Origin: Enterovirga aerilata
GTDB lineage: Bacteria > Pseudomonadota > Alphaproteobacteria > Rhizobiales > Beijerinckiaceae
Length of the DNA stretch: 64,000 nucleotides
Assembly (NCBI RefSeq): GCF_013044135.1
Contig: NZ_JABEPP010000002.1
Location: forward strand, 434,001 to 498,000
Reading direction: 5' to 3'
Of the stretch, positions 15,696-24,551 are shown piece by piece; the stretch's first letter is position 1; the number at the start of each line of letters is the position of its first letter. The notes under the pieces are model-generated. The model ran no database searches. It was given only the letters and a program-made list of their open reading frames with translations, and was not told the origin of the DNA. The translations under genes were made by a program, and so were the position numbers.

Positions 15696-16784
15696 ATGAC
15701 TGCCCTCGTACTCGGAAGACCCTTCCCGGCGTCCCCCGGCCTGCTCGTCCCGGCGGCCCGCGTGCTCGCGGAGCTGACGCGGGATCTCGCGCCCGTGGCG
15801 GTGCGGCGCCTGCCGTTGGGGGAAGCCGAAGGCGGCGTGCTCGCCGCCGCGCTCGTCGCGCCCTCGCCGGTTCCGCCCCGCGCGGTGGCTCTGCGGCGCG
15901 GCTATGCGGTCGCGGCTGCCGATACGACCGGCGCGGGGCCCTATTCTCCCCTGCCCCTCGCATCCGTCCCGACTTTGGTCGGGCCCGGGGATGTTCTTCC
16001 GAGCGGGGCCGACGCCGTGCTGCCGGAGGACGCCGTCAGCATCGCCGCAGGGCTGGTGGAGGTCCAGGAGAGCGTCGCGCCGGGCTTCTGGGCGCGGCGC
16101 CGCGGCGAGGATGCCGCCGCCGGCACGGTGCTCAGGGAGGCCGGCCTTGCGCTCCGGCCGGTGGACGTGGCCGTCGCGGGAGCCGCCGGGCTCCAGGAGG
16201 CCTTGATCCGTCGTCCGAAGGTTCTGGTGGCCGGACGGGGCGATGCGGCCGGGCTCGTCGCGGCGCTCGCGCGCGAGGCAGGCGCGGAGGTCCGGCTCGC
16301 GCCGAAGATCGGTCCGGGCGAGAGTGCCGGCTACGATCTCGCCATCGTCATCGAGGCTGTGGAAGAACAAGCGAAGGCCCTGCCGGAGGCGGGCGGCCGG
16401 CTTGTCGCCGCCCGGCTCGCGCTGTGGCCGGGCGAGGACGGCGCCGCCCTAGTGGAAGGCACCTGTCCGGTCCTGCTGGCCCAGCCGCGGCTCGCGGATG
16501 CGCTGGGCGTCTTCCTCGGGCTCGGCCTGCCGGTCCTCCGTCAGCTCGCCGGAGCCAAGCCGGGGTTGGTCGAACGGGGCCCCCTGGCCCGCAAGGTCGC
16601 CTCGTCGGTCGGGATTGCCGAGCTCGTGCTGCTGCGCCGCGCGCCCGGAGGGCTCGAACCCCTCGCGACGGGCGATCCTCCGCTCGCGGCCATCGCGGCT
16701 GCCGAGGCATGGCTCATCGTCCCGCCGGAGAGCGAAGGCTTTGCGGCGGGCGAGACGATCGAGGCGGAGCGATTCCGGCCGTGA
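15696..16784 (+). CDS. Degenerate MoeA-like protein
   Basis: 362 residues. MoeA traces are clear: the N-terminal helix/strand layout, VPPRAVALRRGYAVAAADT where functional MoeA has PPFDNSAMDGYAVR, PSGADAVLPED, RRRGEDAAAG, and RRPKVLVAGRGD in place of [14 protein letters not shown]. The conserved Asp of the DGYA loop and the SGGVS-type motif of the Mo-insertion domain are gone, so molybdenum transferase activity is unlikely. It may bind molybdopterin, act as scaffold or regulate the cluster. Its stop overlaps the GTG of the MoeA-PBP fusion (GTGA), so the two are probably made together. An ATG at 15675 is an alternative start. Confidence 0.7.
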   Translation: MTALVLGRPFPASPGLLVPAARVLAELTRDLAPVAVRRLPLGEAEGGVLAAALVAPSPVPPRAVALRRGYAVAAADTTGAGPYSPLPLASVPTLVGPGDVLPSGADAVLPEDAVSIAAGLVEVQESVAPGFWARRRGEDAAAGTVLREAGLALRPVDVAVAGAAGLQEALIRRPKVLVAGRGDAAGLVAALAREAGAEVRLAPKIGPGESAGYDLAIVIEAVEEQAKALPEAGGRLVAARLALWPGEDGAALVEGTCPVLLAQPRLADALGVFLGLGLPVLRQLAGAKPGLVERGPLARKVASSVGIAELVLLRRAPGGLEPLATGDPPLAAIAAAEAWLIVPPESEGFAAGETIEAERFRP

Positions 16785-18736
16785 ACAGCCTCCCCCGCGA
16801 TCTTCCCGCCGGCGCGGCGCAGGAGCAGTTCCTCCACGTCCTGCCGCGCGACGAAGCGCTGCGCCGCTTCGAGGCGGCGCTGCAGGCCCGGCCGGTCGGA
16901 ACCGAGCGCGTCGCTCTTTCCGGCGCCCTCGGCAGGGTGGTCGCGTCCGACATCCCGGCCGCGATCGACGTGCCGCCCTTCGATCGCGCATTGGTGGACG
17001 GTTTCGCCGTGCGGTCGGCCGATCTCGCCGATGCGTCCGCCGCGCTGCCCGTCCGCCTCAGGCTGAACCCGGAGACCATCGCCTGCGGAGTCGTGCCGGC
17101 TGTCGCGGTGGAGCCCGGGACCGCGACCCCGATCGCGACCGGCGGGCCGGTCCCGCGGGGGGCGGATGCGGTGATCATGGTCGAAACGACCGAGCCGGCG
17201 GGCCCCGACGGGATCGAGGTGCGTCGACCGATCTCGCCCGGAGCCTTCCTGTCCTTCGCGGGCTCGGACATCACGGCCGGCGAGACGCTGGTCCGGCGCG
17301 GCACGATCGTCGGCTCGCGCGAGATCGGCGTGCTCGCGGCCTGCGGCGTGGCCGAGATCGAGGTCTGGCGGCGGCCTCGCGTCGGGATCCTCTCGACGGG
17401 CGACGAGCTCGTCGCACCCGGAGAGCCGCTCGGGCCTGCTTCCATCTACGATTCGAACGGGCCCGTGGTGGCAGCGGCGGTCGCCGAGAACGGCGGCGAG
17501 CCGGTATCCTACGGCGCCGTCCCGGACGATCCGGACCGACTCAGGGGCGCCATCCGGCGCGCCCATGCCGAATGCGACATGATCGTGCTCTCCGGCGGCA
17601 CGTCGAAAGGCGCGGGCGACCTCACCTACCGCCTCGTCGCGGAGCTCGGCCCCCCCGGCATCGTCGCGCATGGCGTGGCGCTGAAGCCCGGAAAGCCGCT
17701 GCTCCTGGCAGTCTGCGCGGGCAAGCCGGTCGTGATCCTGCCGGGCTTCCCGACCTCGGCGATGTTCACCTTCCACGACATGGTGGCGCCGAGCCTGCGC
17801 CGCCTGGCCGGCCTGCCGCCCCGCAGCGCGGCGAAGGTGCAGGCGACGATCCCGATGCGCGTGCCGTCCGAGCTCGGCCGCACCGAATTCGTCATGGTCT
17901 CGCTGCTGGGGCTGGAGGACGGCCTGGCCGCCTACCCGCTCGGGAAGGGCTCGGGCTCGGTGACGGCCTTCTCCCAGGCCGACGGCTTCATCACGGTCGA
18001 GGCGCTTGCGGATGCCGTCGCGGCGGGCACGCGCAGCGAGGTGACGCTCTTCACACCGCACGTGACCGAGCCCGACCTCGTGATCATGGGCAGCCATTGC
18101 CTCGGGCTCGAGCCGATCATCTCGCGCCTGGCAGAGGATGGGATCAGGGCGCGGCTCATGGCGGTCGGCAGCCAGGGCGGCCTCGCGGCGGCGAGGCGAG
18201 GCGAGTGCGACATCGCGCCCATCCACCTCCTCGATCCCGCAACCGGCATCTACAACCGCCCCTATCTGGCGCCGGGGATGGAGCTGGTAGAAGGCTGGCG
18301 GCGCATGCAGGGCTTCGTCTACCGGCGTGGAGACCCGCGCTTCGAGGGCCGCTCGCCCGCCGAGGCGGTCGCCTCGGCCCTGGCCGATCCGGACTGCCAC
18401 ATGGTCAACCGCAATGCCGGCGCCGGCACGCGCATCGTCATCGACGGGCTGCTCGGCGGTGCTCGGCCGGAGGGCTATTCGAACCAGCCGCGCTCGCACA
18501 ACGCGGTCGCGGCGGCGATCGCGCGCGGCCGGGCGGATTGGGGCGTCGCGATCGGGCCGGTCGCGGAGCTCTACGGCCTGGGCTTCATTCCGATCGCGGA
18601 GGAGCATTTCGACTTCGCGCTCGTCTCGTCCCGGCGCGGGCGGCGCGGCGTCGCCGCCTTCCTGGCCGCGCTCGAGGAGCCGGCGACCCTCGCCTCGCTG
18701 CGGAAGCTCGGCTTCCGGCCGGCCGCGGAGAGCTGA
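16781..18736 (+). CDS. MoeA-type molybdopterin molybdotransferase fused to a PBP-like domain
   Basis: 651 residues from a GTG overlapping the previous stop. Residues 1-420 are a MoeA with PPFDRALVDGFAVR, TGGPVPRGADAVIMVE, ILSTGDEL and LSGGTSKG motifs. From about residue 430 (PDLVIMGSHCLGLEPII) to the end there is a periplasmic-binding-like domain of the PF12727 type, with a predicted anion site but no signal peptide, so it acts in the cytosol. Family knowledge: MoeA inserts Mo into adenylated molybdopterin; the PBP-like tail is thought to sense or capture oxyanions. This is the second of four coupled Moco genes. Confidence 0.85.
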   Translation: MNSLPRDLPAGAAQEQFLHVLPRDEALRRFEAALQARPVGTERVALSGALGRVVASDIPAAIDVPPFDRALVDGFAVRSADLADASAALPVRLRLNPETIACGVVPAVAVEPGTATPIATGGPVPRGADAVIMVETTEPAGPDGIEVRRPISPGAFLSFAGSDITAGETLVRRGTIVGSREIGVLAACGVAEIEVWRRPRVGILSTGDELVAPGEPLGPASIYDSNGPVVAAAVAENGGEPVSYGAVPDDPDRLRGAIRRAHAECDMIVLSGGTSKGAGDLTYRLVAELGPPGIVAHGVALKPGKPLLLAVCAGKPVVILPGFPTSAMFTFHDMVAPSLRRLAGLPPRSAAKVQATIPMRVPSELGRTEFVMVSLLGLEDGLAAYPLGKGSGSVTAFSQADGFITVEALADAVAAGTRSEVTLFTPHVTEPDLVIMGSHCLGLEPIISRLAEDGIRARLMAVGSQGGLAAARRGECDIAPIHLLDPATGIYNRPYLAPGMELVEGWRRMQGFVYRRGDPRFEGRSPAEAVASALADPDCHMVNRNAGAGTRIVIDGLLGGARPEGYSNQPRSHNAVAAAIARGRADWGVAIGPVAELYGLGFIPIAEEHFDFALVSSRRGRRGVAAFLAALEEPATLASLRKLGFRPAAES

Positions 18737-18737
18737 C

Positions 18738-19280
18738 ATGCGTGTCATCGGGCTCGCCGGCTGGAGCGGCGCCGGAAAGACGACGCTGGTCGCCAGGCTC
18801 ATTCCGGAGCTGCGGCGACGAGGCATGTCCGTATCCACCCTCAAGCACGCCCACCACGCCTTCGACATCGACCAGCCCGGCAAGGACTCGCACACCCACC
18901 GCGAGGCGGGCGCGACGGAGGTGCTCGTCGCCTCCAGCCGACGCTACGCCATCGTTCACGAGCTCCGGGACGAGCCGGAGCCCCCGCTGGCGCAGCTTCT
19001 CGGCCGCCTGTCGCCGGTCGACCTCGTCGTGGTCGAGGGGTTCAAGCGGGAGCCCCACCCCAAGATCGAGGTGCATCGCACGGCGAATGGCCGGCCCTTC
19101 CTCTTCCCCGAATTCCCGGGGATCGTCGCCCTGGCGACGGATGCCGAGGCGCCGCCCGGCCTGCCGGTTCCCGCCATGCATCTGGACGATGTGCCGGCCA
19201 TCGCGGAGGCGGCGACCGCCCACGCGCTTCCCTTGCCGGAGGTTCTCGCGCGGCTCGCGGCCGAGCCTTCGCCTGCCTGA
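18738..19280 (+). CDS. mobB: Molybdopterin-guanine dinucleotide biosynthesis adaptor MobB
   Basis: 180 residues. Walker A GWSGAGKTT (8-16), then HAHHAFDIDQPGKDSHTHREAGA and VDLVVVEGFKREPHPKIEV are MobB hallmarks. MobB is a GTP-binding protein that assists MobA in attaching GMP to molybdopterin. The ATG lies 1 nt after the previous stop and the next gene starts 2 nt after its own stop, so it sits firmly inside the operon. Confidence 0.92.
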   Translation: MRVIGLAGWSGAGKTTLVARLIPELRRRGMSVSTLKHAHHAFDIDQPGKDSHTHREAGATEVLVASSRRYAIVHELRDEPEPPLAQLLGRLSPVDLVVVEGFKREPHPKIEVHRTANGRPFLFPEFPGIVALATDAEAPPGLPVPAMHLDDVPAIAEAATAHALPLPEVLARLAAEPSPA

Positions 19281-19282
19281 CC

Positions 19283-20536
19283 ATGGCGCAGCTCACGAAC
19301 GACTGTTTCGCCGCCGGCGACCGGCTGCTGCCGATGGAGGAGGCGCTGGCGCTGATCGCCGCGCGCGTCGCCTGCATCGTCGGCACCGAGCGGGTGCCGC
19401 TGGCGGAGGCCGACGGCCGTGTTCTCGGGGAGCCCCTGACCGCAGGGGTGAACCTGCCGCCCTTCGACAACTCCGCCGTCGACGGCTACGCGGTCAGGTT
19501 CGGCGATCTCTCGCCGGCGGACGACACGGTGCTTCCGATCTCCGGCCGGATCGCGGCCGGCGCGCGGCCTGCGGCGGCGGAGACCGCAGGGGCTGTGCGC
19601 ATCTTCACCGGCGCGCCCATGCCGGCCGGCTTCGACACGGTCTTCATGCAGGAGGACGTGGTTCTGGAAGGACCGGATCGCGCGCGCCTTCCGAAAGGGC
19701 TGAAGCGCGGCGCCAACCGCCGCCTCGCGGGCGAGGATCTGGCCGCAGGCGCGCTCGCCCTCCCGGCGGGGCGGCGGCTCCGGCCGGCCGATCTCGCCCT
19801 CCTGGGGGCGCTCGGACTGGCCGATGCGCCCGTGCGGCAGCGGCTCCGCGTCGCGGTCCTGTCGACCGGCGACGAGGTCGCGGCTCCGGGCAAACCGCTC
19901 CGGCCGGGCCAGCTCTACGACGCGAACCGGCCGATGCTCGCCGCCCTGCTCCGGCGCAGCGGCTGCACCGTGAGCGATCTCGGCATCGTGCCCGACCGCC
20001 GGGAGGCGATGCATGCGGCCCTGACCGAGGCGGCCGCATGCCACGACCTCATCCTCACCTCCGGCGGCGTCTCGACCGGCGAGGAGGACCACGTCCGCGC
20101 CACCGTCGAGAGCGCCGGGGCGCTGACCTTCTGGCGGATCGGGATCAAGCCGGGCAGGCCGGTAGCGATGGGCGTCGTGGCCGGAAGCGCCTTCATGGGC
20201 CTGCCCGGGAATCCCGCTGCCGCCTTCGTCACCTTCGCGTTCCTCGGGCGGGCGCTCGTGGCCCGCCTTGCCGGCGAGGAATTCCGCGCGCCCGAGCCCG
20301 TCGAGGTCGCGGCCGGCTTCGCCTACCGGAAGAAGGAGGGCCGGCGGGAATATGTCCGCGTGCGGCTGACCCGCGGCGGGGACGGGCGGCTCCGGGCCGA
20401 GAAGCACCCGCGCGAGGGCGCCGGCGTGATCACCTCGCTCACGGAGACCGACGGGCTGGTCGAGCTGCGGGAGGATGCGACGGGCATCGTGCCCGGCGAC
20501 CCGGTCGGCTTCTATCCCTACGCCGTGCTCTACTGA
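19283..20536 (+). CDS. moeA: Molybdopterin molybdenumtransferase MoeA
   Basis: 417 residues, standard length with all MoeA signatures: [64 protein letters not shown] and [13 protein letters not shown]. It ligates molybdate to adenylylated molybdopterin in the cytosol. Unlike the two upstream paralogues it has every catalytic motif, so it is the likely working enzyme of the cluster. Its end overlaps the convergent mobA by 7 nt. Confidence 0.95.
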   Translation: MAQLTNDCFAAGDRLLPMEEALALIAARVACIVGTERVPLAEADGRVLGEPLTAGVNLPPFDNSAVDGYAVRFGDLSPADDTVLPISGRIAAGARPAAAETAGAVRIFTGAPMPAGFDTVFMQEDVVLEGPDRARLPKGLKRGANRRLAGEDLAAGALALPAGRRLRPADLALLGALGLADAPVRQRLRVAVLSTGDEVAAPGKPLRPGQLYDANRPMLAALLRRSGCTVSDLGIVPDRREAMHAALTEAAACHDLILTSGGVSTGEEDHVRATVESAGALTFWRIGIKPGRPVAMGVVAGSAFMGLPGNPAAAFVTFAFLGRALVARLAGEEFRAPEPVEVAAGFAYRKKEGRREYVRVRLTRGGDGRLRAEKHPREGAGVITSLTETDGLVELREDATGIVPGDPVGFYPYAVLY

Positions 20537-21153
20537 GCGCGTCCCGCCGCGAGCCGGCGCGCCTCCTCGAGATCCTCCGGCGCATTCACGTTGAAGAAGG
20601 GATCCGGGCTGCCCGACCATTCGGCGGTCGCGGCTCCGTGCCGGGCCGTCCAGCGCCCGACCTTGCGCTCGCCCTCCTGCACGAGCGCCCGCCGCAGGTC
20701 GTCCCGAAGCGCAACGGGCCAGAGGCCGTTGACCGGATGCGTCCGGCCGCCCGAGGCCGCCGAGGCGAGCGGAGAGCCTGCCGCCGAGCGGGCCGCATGA
20801 AGCCGGGCCACGAAGTCCTGCGGCAGGAAGGGCGTGTCGGCGGCCGCCGTCGCGATCCAGCCGAGGTCGGGCCTGTGCGCCGCGGCCCAGTCGAGTCCGG
20901 CCAGCACGCCGGCGAGCGGCCCGGCGAAGCCGGGAACCGAATCGGGCACGACGGGAAGGCCGAAGGACGCGAATCGCTCCGGATCGCCGTTGGCGTTCAG
21001 GATCACGCCCGCGCATTGCCGCCCGAGCCGCTCGACCAGCCGCTCCAGGATCGTCCGGCCCTCGATGAGGCTCAGACCCTTGTCGCCGCCGCCCATCCGG
21101 CGTGCGAGCCCGCCGGCGAGCACGACGCCGAGCGTGTCAGGATGGGTCGTCAT
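20530..21153 (-). CDS. mobA: Molybdenum cofactor guanylyltransferase MobA
   Basis: 207 residues. Nucleotide-binding [18 protein letters not shown] near the N-terminus, PLAGVLAGL, and the metal-binding [11 protein letters not shown] around residues 103-113 are typical of MobA, which transfers GMP from GTP to Mo-molybdopterin giving the bis-MGD precursor. It faces the moeA operon and overlaps it by 7 nt, so expression is separate although the function is shared. Confidence 0.93.
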   Translation of the reverse strand: MTTHPDTLGVVLAGGLARRMGGGDKGLSLIEGRTILERLVERLGRQCAGVILNANGDPERFASFGLPVVPDSVPGFAGPLAGVLAGLDWAAAHRPDLGWIATAAADTPFLPQDFVARLHAARSAAGSPLASAASGGRTHPVNGLWPVALRDDLRRALVQEGERKVGRWTARHGAATAEWSGSPDPFFNVNAPEDLEEARRLAAGRAQ

Positions 21154-21251
21154 CGGTTCCGCCTCTCCGGCTTTCCTTAACCGCTCCGCAACCCTGTTTG
21201 CGGAAAATTCGAGCCTGTCGCCGGGGTCCTGCCGGCGGGCTTGGGACGGAG

Positions 21252-22445
21252 ATGGGGCGTCACTCGAACCTGCGCTGGGCCTGCGCCACGGTCGTGCCCT
21301 GGGCTCTCGCCGCGGGGCTCCTGGTGTCGTTCACGGCGGTCGCGAGCAACGACCCCAAGGCGGGCATCAGCGCCGGCCCCGCCTATCGCCAGGGCGCGCT
21401 GCCGGAAGCCCGGCTCGTCTCGCCCGCGGGCATCGTCGCGAGCGCGAGCCTGCGCCTTCCCGCCATCCGGCTCGACGAGGTCGTCCCGGAAGCGGCTCTC
21501 GCGCAGCTCCGCCACGAGGCGAAGGCTGACGTGCAGGCCCTGCCCGAGGTCACCCGCTCCCGCAAGGGCGCTGCCCTCCCGGCCCTCAGGCCGAGCCTGA
21601 GCCGCCGCGGAATCGAGCTTGCGCGGCTGTCGCCGCCCGTCTCGCAGCGCCTCGCCTTCGCGCGCGACGAGCGCATCCTTCCCCCGACCGTCCTGATGCC
21701 GGGATCGGTCGAGGGTCCCGACTGGGAGGCGTCCCGCTCGCTCGAACCCTGGTCCGGCGAGGACCCGACCGTCACCACCCGGAATTCCAGCTCCGTCCAG
21801 TCGCCGAGGGCGGCCGCCGCCGGCTCGACCGGCGCCTCGCGCGGGCCGGCGCGGCTTTCCGGCGACGGCGCGACGCCCACGACCTCCCGCGCGCTCGCAC
21901 TCGCCTCGACGACGCCGGCTGCCGTGGACAACGTCCCGCTCGCCATCGCGGCCGCGCCCGTATCGCTGCCCCTCCTGCCCCAGGCGCAGCAGCCCGAGGC
22001 GCGGCCGCGCTACGCGGACCTGATCGCGCCCGGGAGCCTCGAACGCGAGCAGCGCTGCCTCGCCGAGGCGGTCTATTTCGAGGCCCGCAGCGAGCCCGAG
22101 GACGGCCAGGCGGCCGTGGCCCAGGTCGTCCTCAACCGTGTCCGCAGCGGGCTCTATCCGGCCTCCGTCTGCGGGGTCGTGTACCAGAACCGCCACCGCC
22201 ACCTCGCCTGCCAGTTCACCTTCGCCTGCGAGGGCAAGGCCCTGCGGGTGACGGACGCGGAGGCGTGGGAGACCGCGAAGCGGGTGGCGCGCGACGTCAC
22301 CGAGGGCCGCACCTACCTCACCGATGTCGGCGGCGCGACGCACTACCACGCCGACTATGTGCGGCCGTACTGGGCCAAGCGGCTCAAGAAGATGGACGTC
22401 ATCGGCCGGCACATCTTCTACCAGCTCCGCCCCGGGCAGACCTGA
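21252..22445 (+). CDS. Membrane-anchored SleB-type cell wall hydrolase
   Basis: 397 residues. An N-terminal signal-anchor ([23 protein letters not shown]) is followed by a 240-residue Pro/Ala/Ser-rich periplasmic linker without recognisable fold and a C-terminal Hydrolase_2 (SleB, PF07486) domain from about residue 270. The domain contains [20 protein letters not shown] with the putative catalytic Glu, [21 protein letters not shown] and [13 protein letters not shown]. SleB domains cleave peptidoglycan; in Gram-negatives they act in wall remodelling. The start at 21252 places the anchor at the N-terminus. Confidence 0.88.
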   Translation: MGRHSNLRWACATVVPWALAAGLLVSFTAVASNDPKAGISAGPAYRQGALPEARLVSPAGIVASASLRLPAIRLDEVVPEAALAQLRHEAKADVQALPEVTRSRKGAALPALRPSLSRRGIELARLSPPVSQRLAFARDERILPPTVLMPGSVEGPDWEASRSLEPWSGEDPTVTTRNSSSVQSPRAAAAGSTGASRGPARLSGDGATPTTSRALALASTTPAAVDNVPLAIAAAPVSLPLLPQAQQPEARPRYADLIAPGSLEREQRCLAEAVYFEARSEPEDGQAAVAQVVLNRVRSGLYPASVCGVVYQNRHRHLACQFTFACEGKALRVTDAEAWETAKRVARDVTEGRTYLTDVGGATHYHADYVRPYWAKRLKKMDVIGRHIFYQLRPGQT

Positions 22446-22538
22446 CCTGGCGGATGTGGCCTCCGCGCCACGACTTGGGCCGGCCGATATGCTAGGAGGC
22501 CATAGTTTCGGCGCAGACCTGCGCGACCGCTCCCCGAT

Positions 22539-23495
22539 ATGAGACGCATAGGCCTCGCAATTCTCGTGGCCGCGCTGACCGCCGCGGCGGGCGGTGCGCA
22601 GGCGCAGAACATCTTCGAGCTGCTGTTCGGCATCAAGCCGTCCCGGCCGCCGCAGCAGCCGCCGGCCTACCAGCGGCCGGAGCCTGCGCCCCCGCCCGAG
22701 ATGCCGTTCGACGAGCCCCGCCGCCCCTCCGCGCCGGCGGGCCCTGCCCTTCCGCGCGTCGGCTCCGTGAAGGCGCCGAGCGAGGATTCGGTTCTCGGCC
22801 GCGATCTCAAGCAGAACGGCTCGAACGGAAGCCTCAGGATCGAGCGGACATCGCGCGGCGATCTTCGGGTGCGGATGACGCTCGTGGGGCGCCGCTCGGC
22901 GCAATCGGTCGAAACCTGCACGATCCCGCTGGCGGGCGGGGACGGCGCGCCGCTGGTCGCGCAGGGCCGGCCGGAGGGCGCCCCCCGCTACCAGCTCCAG
23001 GACCCGACCTGCCCGCTGCAGTTCGACATCCTGGACGAGGCCGTCCTGATCAAGGGCCCGTCCGACATCTGCGTCTTCCAGAGCGTGTCCTGCCAGGCCG
23101 ATCCGAGCGGGATGTGGGGGCCGGAGCCGGCGCAGCTGATGCCGAAGGTGCGGGACTACGAGGCCATGCGCGCCTCGGCCGACAGGATCGTGCGGGACAA
23201 CTACAAGGTCCTGGCGAGCCGGGCGCGGCCGGAGAATGCGCGGCCGATCATCGCCGAGCAGGCCGCCTTCTCGTCCGACCGCGAGATGATGTGCCGCTCC
23301 TATGCGCGCGAGGGGACGACGAGCTTCTGCAACGCCAAGTTCACCGAAGCCCGGGCGCTCTCCCTCGCCACGCGCCTCGGAATCGGCGTCTCGACCGCCT
23401 CGGCCGAGCCGCGGCCCCGCCGGCGGCAGCAGACCGACCCGTACGCGCTCCCCTCCACCGACGAGCTGATGCAGCGCCAGCCGGGCGAGGATTGA
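22539..23495 (+). CDS. Secreted hypothetical protein with LprI-like tail
   Basis: 318 residues with a signal peptide ending at AQA/QN. A Pro-rich stretch (residues 35-75) precedes a folded domain with paired Cys (ETCTIPL, PTCPLQF, DICVFQSVSC). The C-terminal segment AFSSDREMMCRSYAREGTTSFC resembles the two-Cys motif of LprI-like lysozyme-inhibitor domains, but the similarity is weak. The even number of cysteines and the signal peptide indicate a disulfide-bonded periplasmic protein. Function unknown. It lies directly downstream of the cell wall hydrolase (93 nt), and both could act at the peptidoglycan. Confidence 0.72.
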   Translation: MRRIGLAILVAALTAAAGGAQAQNIFELLFGIKPSRPPQQPPAYQRPEPAPPPEMPFDEPRRPSAPAGPALPRVGSVKAPSEDSVLGRDLKQNGSNGSLRIERTSRGDLRVRMTLVGRRSAQSVETCTIPLAGGDGAPLVAQGRPEGAPRYQLQDPTCPLQFDILDEAVLIKGPSDICVFQSVSCQADPSGMWGPEPAQLMPKVRDYEAMRASADRIVRDNYKVLASRARPENARPIIAEQAAFSSDREMMCRSYAREGTTSFCNAKFTEARALSLATRLGIGVSTASAEPRPRRRQQTDPYALPSTDELMQRQPGED

Positions 23496-23498
23496 GGC

Positions 23499-24398
23499 TC
23501 AGCCGGCGATCCGGCCGCGCTCCCAGCCCAGCATCGCCTGCTTCCGGGTCAGGCCCCAGTGGTAGCCGGTGAGCTGGCCCGAGCGGCCGAGCACCCGGTG
23601 GCAGGGCACGACGAAGGAGATGGGGTTCTTGCCCACGGCCGCGCCGACCGCCCGCGCGGCGCTCGGCCGGCCGATATGCGACGCGATCCCCGAATAGGTC
23701 GTGGCCCGGCCGAGCGGGATGCGCAGCAGCGTCTGCCAGACGCGGATCTCGAAATCGGTCCCGATCAGCACCACGCGCAGCGGCGTGTCGCCGCGCCAGA
23801 GCGCCGGCTCGAAGATGCGGCGGGCATAGGCCGCCGTCGCGCCCGCATCCTCGCGATACGATGCCCGCGGCCAGCGCCGGCGCATGTCGGCGAGGGCATG
23901 CCCCCGGTCCCCGTCGTCGACGAAGCCGAGCCCCGCGATTCCGCGCTCGGTGGCGACGACGATCGCCTCGCCGAACGGCGATGGGTGGAAGCCGTAGGCC
24001 ATATCGAGCCCGGCACCCCCGGCCTTGTACTCGCCTGGCGTCATCGCCTCGTGCGTCACGAAGAGGTCGTGCAGCCGGCCCGGCCCCGAAAGGCCGACCT
24101 CGTAGCTGGTGTCGAGGACCGAGGCCGAATCGGCGAGCAGCGCCCGGGCGTTGTCGAGCGTGATCGCGGCGAGGAAATCCTTCGGCGTGAGCCCGCACCA
24201 GCGCCGGAAGAGGTGATGGACGTGGGTGGTCGAGAGCCCGGCATGGGCGGCGATTTCGTCCAGCGAGGGCTGGTCCCGCCAGCGCTCGGAGATGAAGGAG
24301 ACGATGCGGCGGACGCGCTCGTAATCCGGGGTCGCGGGCTCCTCCCGCCAGAGATCCGGTGCAGGCGCGTGCCGCGCGGTCGGCATGAGATCGAGCAT
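23499..24398 (-). CDS. Ada-like AraC/methylated-DNA--protein-cysteine methyltransferase
   Basis: 299 residues. Residues 20-125 form an AraC helix-turn-helix domain (SLDEIAAHAGLSTTHVHHLF, FLAAITLDNAR). Residues 135-295 are an O6-methylguanine methyltransferase domain with the acceptor motif VVPCHRVLG and the RAVGAAVGKNP finger. The N-terminal zinc domain of E. coli Ada, which repairs methylphosphotriesters and switches Ada to an activator, is absent, so this two-domain form repairs O6-alkylguanine but must be regulated differently. Its stop is 3 nt from the convergent secreted protein gene. Confidence 0.9.
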   Translation of the reverse strand: MLDLMPTARHAPAPDLWREEPATPDYERVRRIVSFISERWRDQPSLDEIAAHAGLSTTHVHHLFRRWCGLTPKDFLAAITLDNARALLADSASVLDTSYEVGLSGPGRLHDLFVTHEAMTPGEYKAGGAGLDMAYGFHPSPFGEAIVVATERGIAGLGFVDDGDRGHALADMRRRWPRASYREDAGATAAYARRIFEPALWRGDTPLRVVLIGTDFEIRVWQTLLRIPLGRATTYSGIASHIGRPSAARAVGAAVGKNPISFVVPCHRVLGRSGQLTGYHWGLTRKQAMLGWERGRIAG

Positions 24399-24551
24399 GA
24401 TCCTGTCCTTGAGCCTTGGCGCAGACTAGCCCACGCCACGCCCTCCCGGACACCCGTTTCCTGACGGCGGAAGGCCGTCGAGAGGTCGTTTCCACATCGG
24501 GCCGGAGCGCGTATCTAGGCCCTCGCGCCACCCTCCCGTCCGGCGAGTTCC

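Noticed and set aside
16498-21180. A 1560-residue open frame across the molybdenum cofactor genes
   Set aside because: It is Arg/Gly/Pro/Ala-rich without domains and runs out of phase with five well-supported genes; it is a product of high third-position GC.
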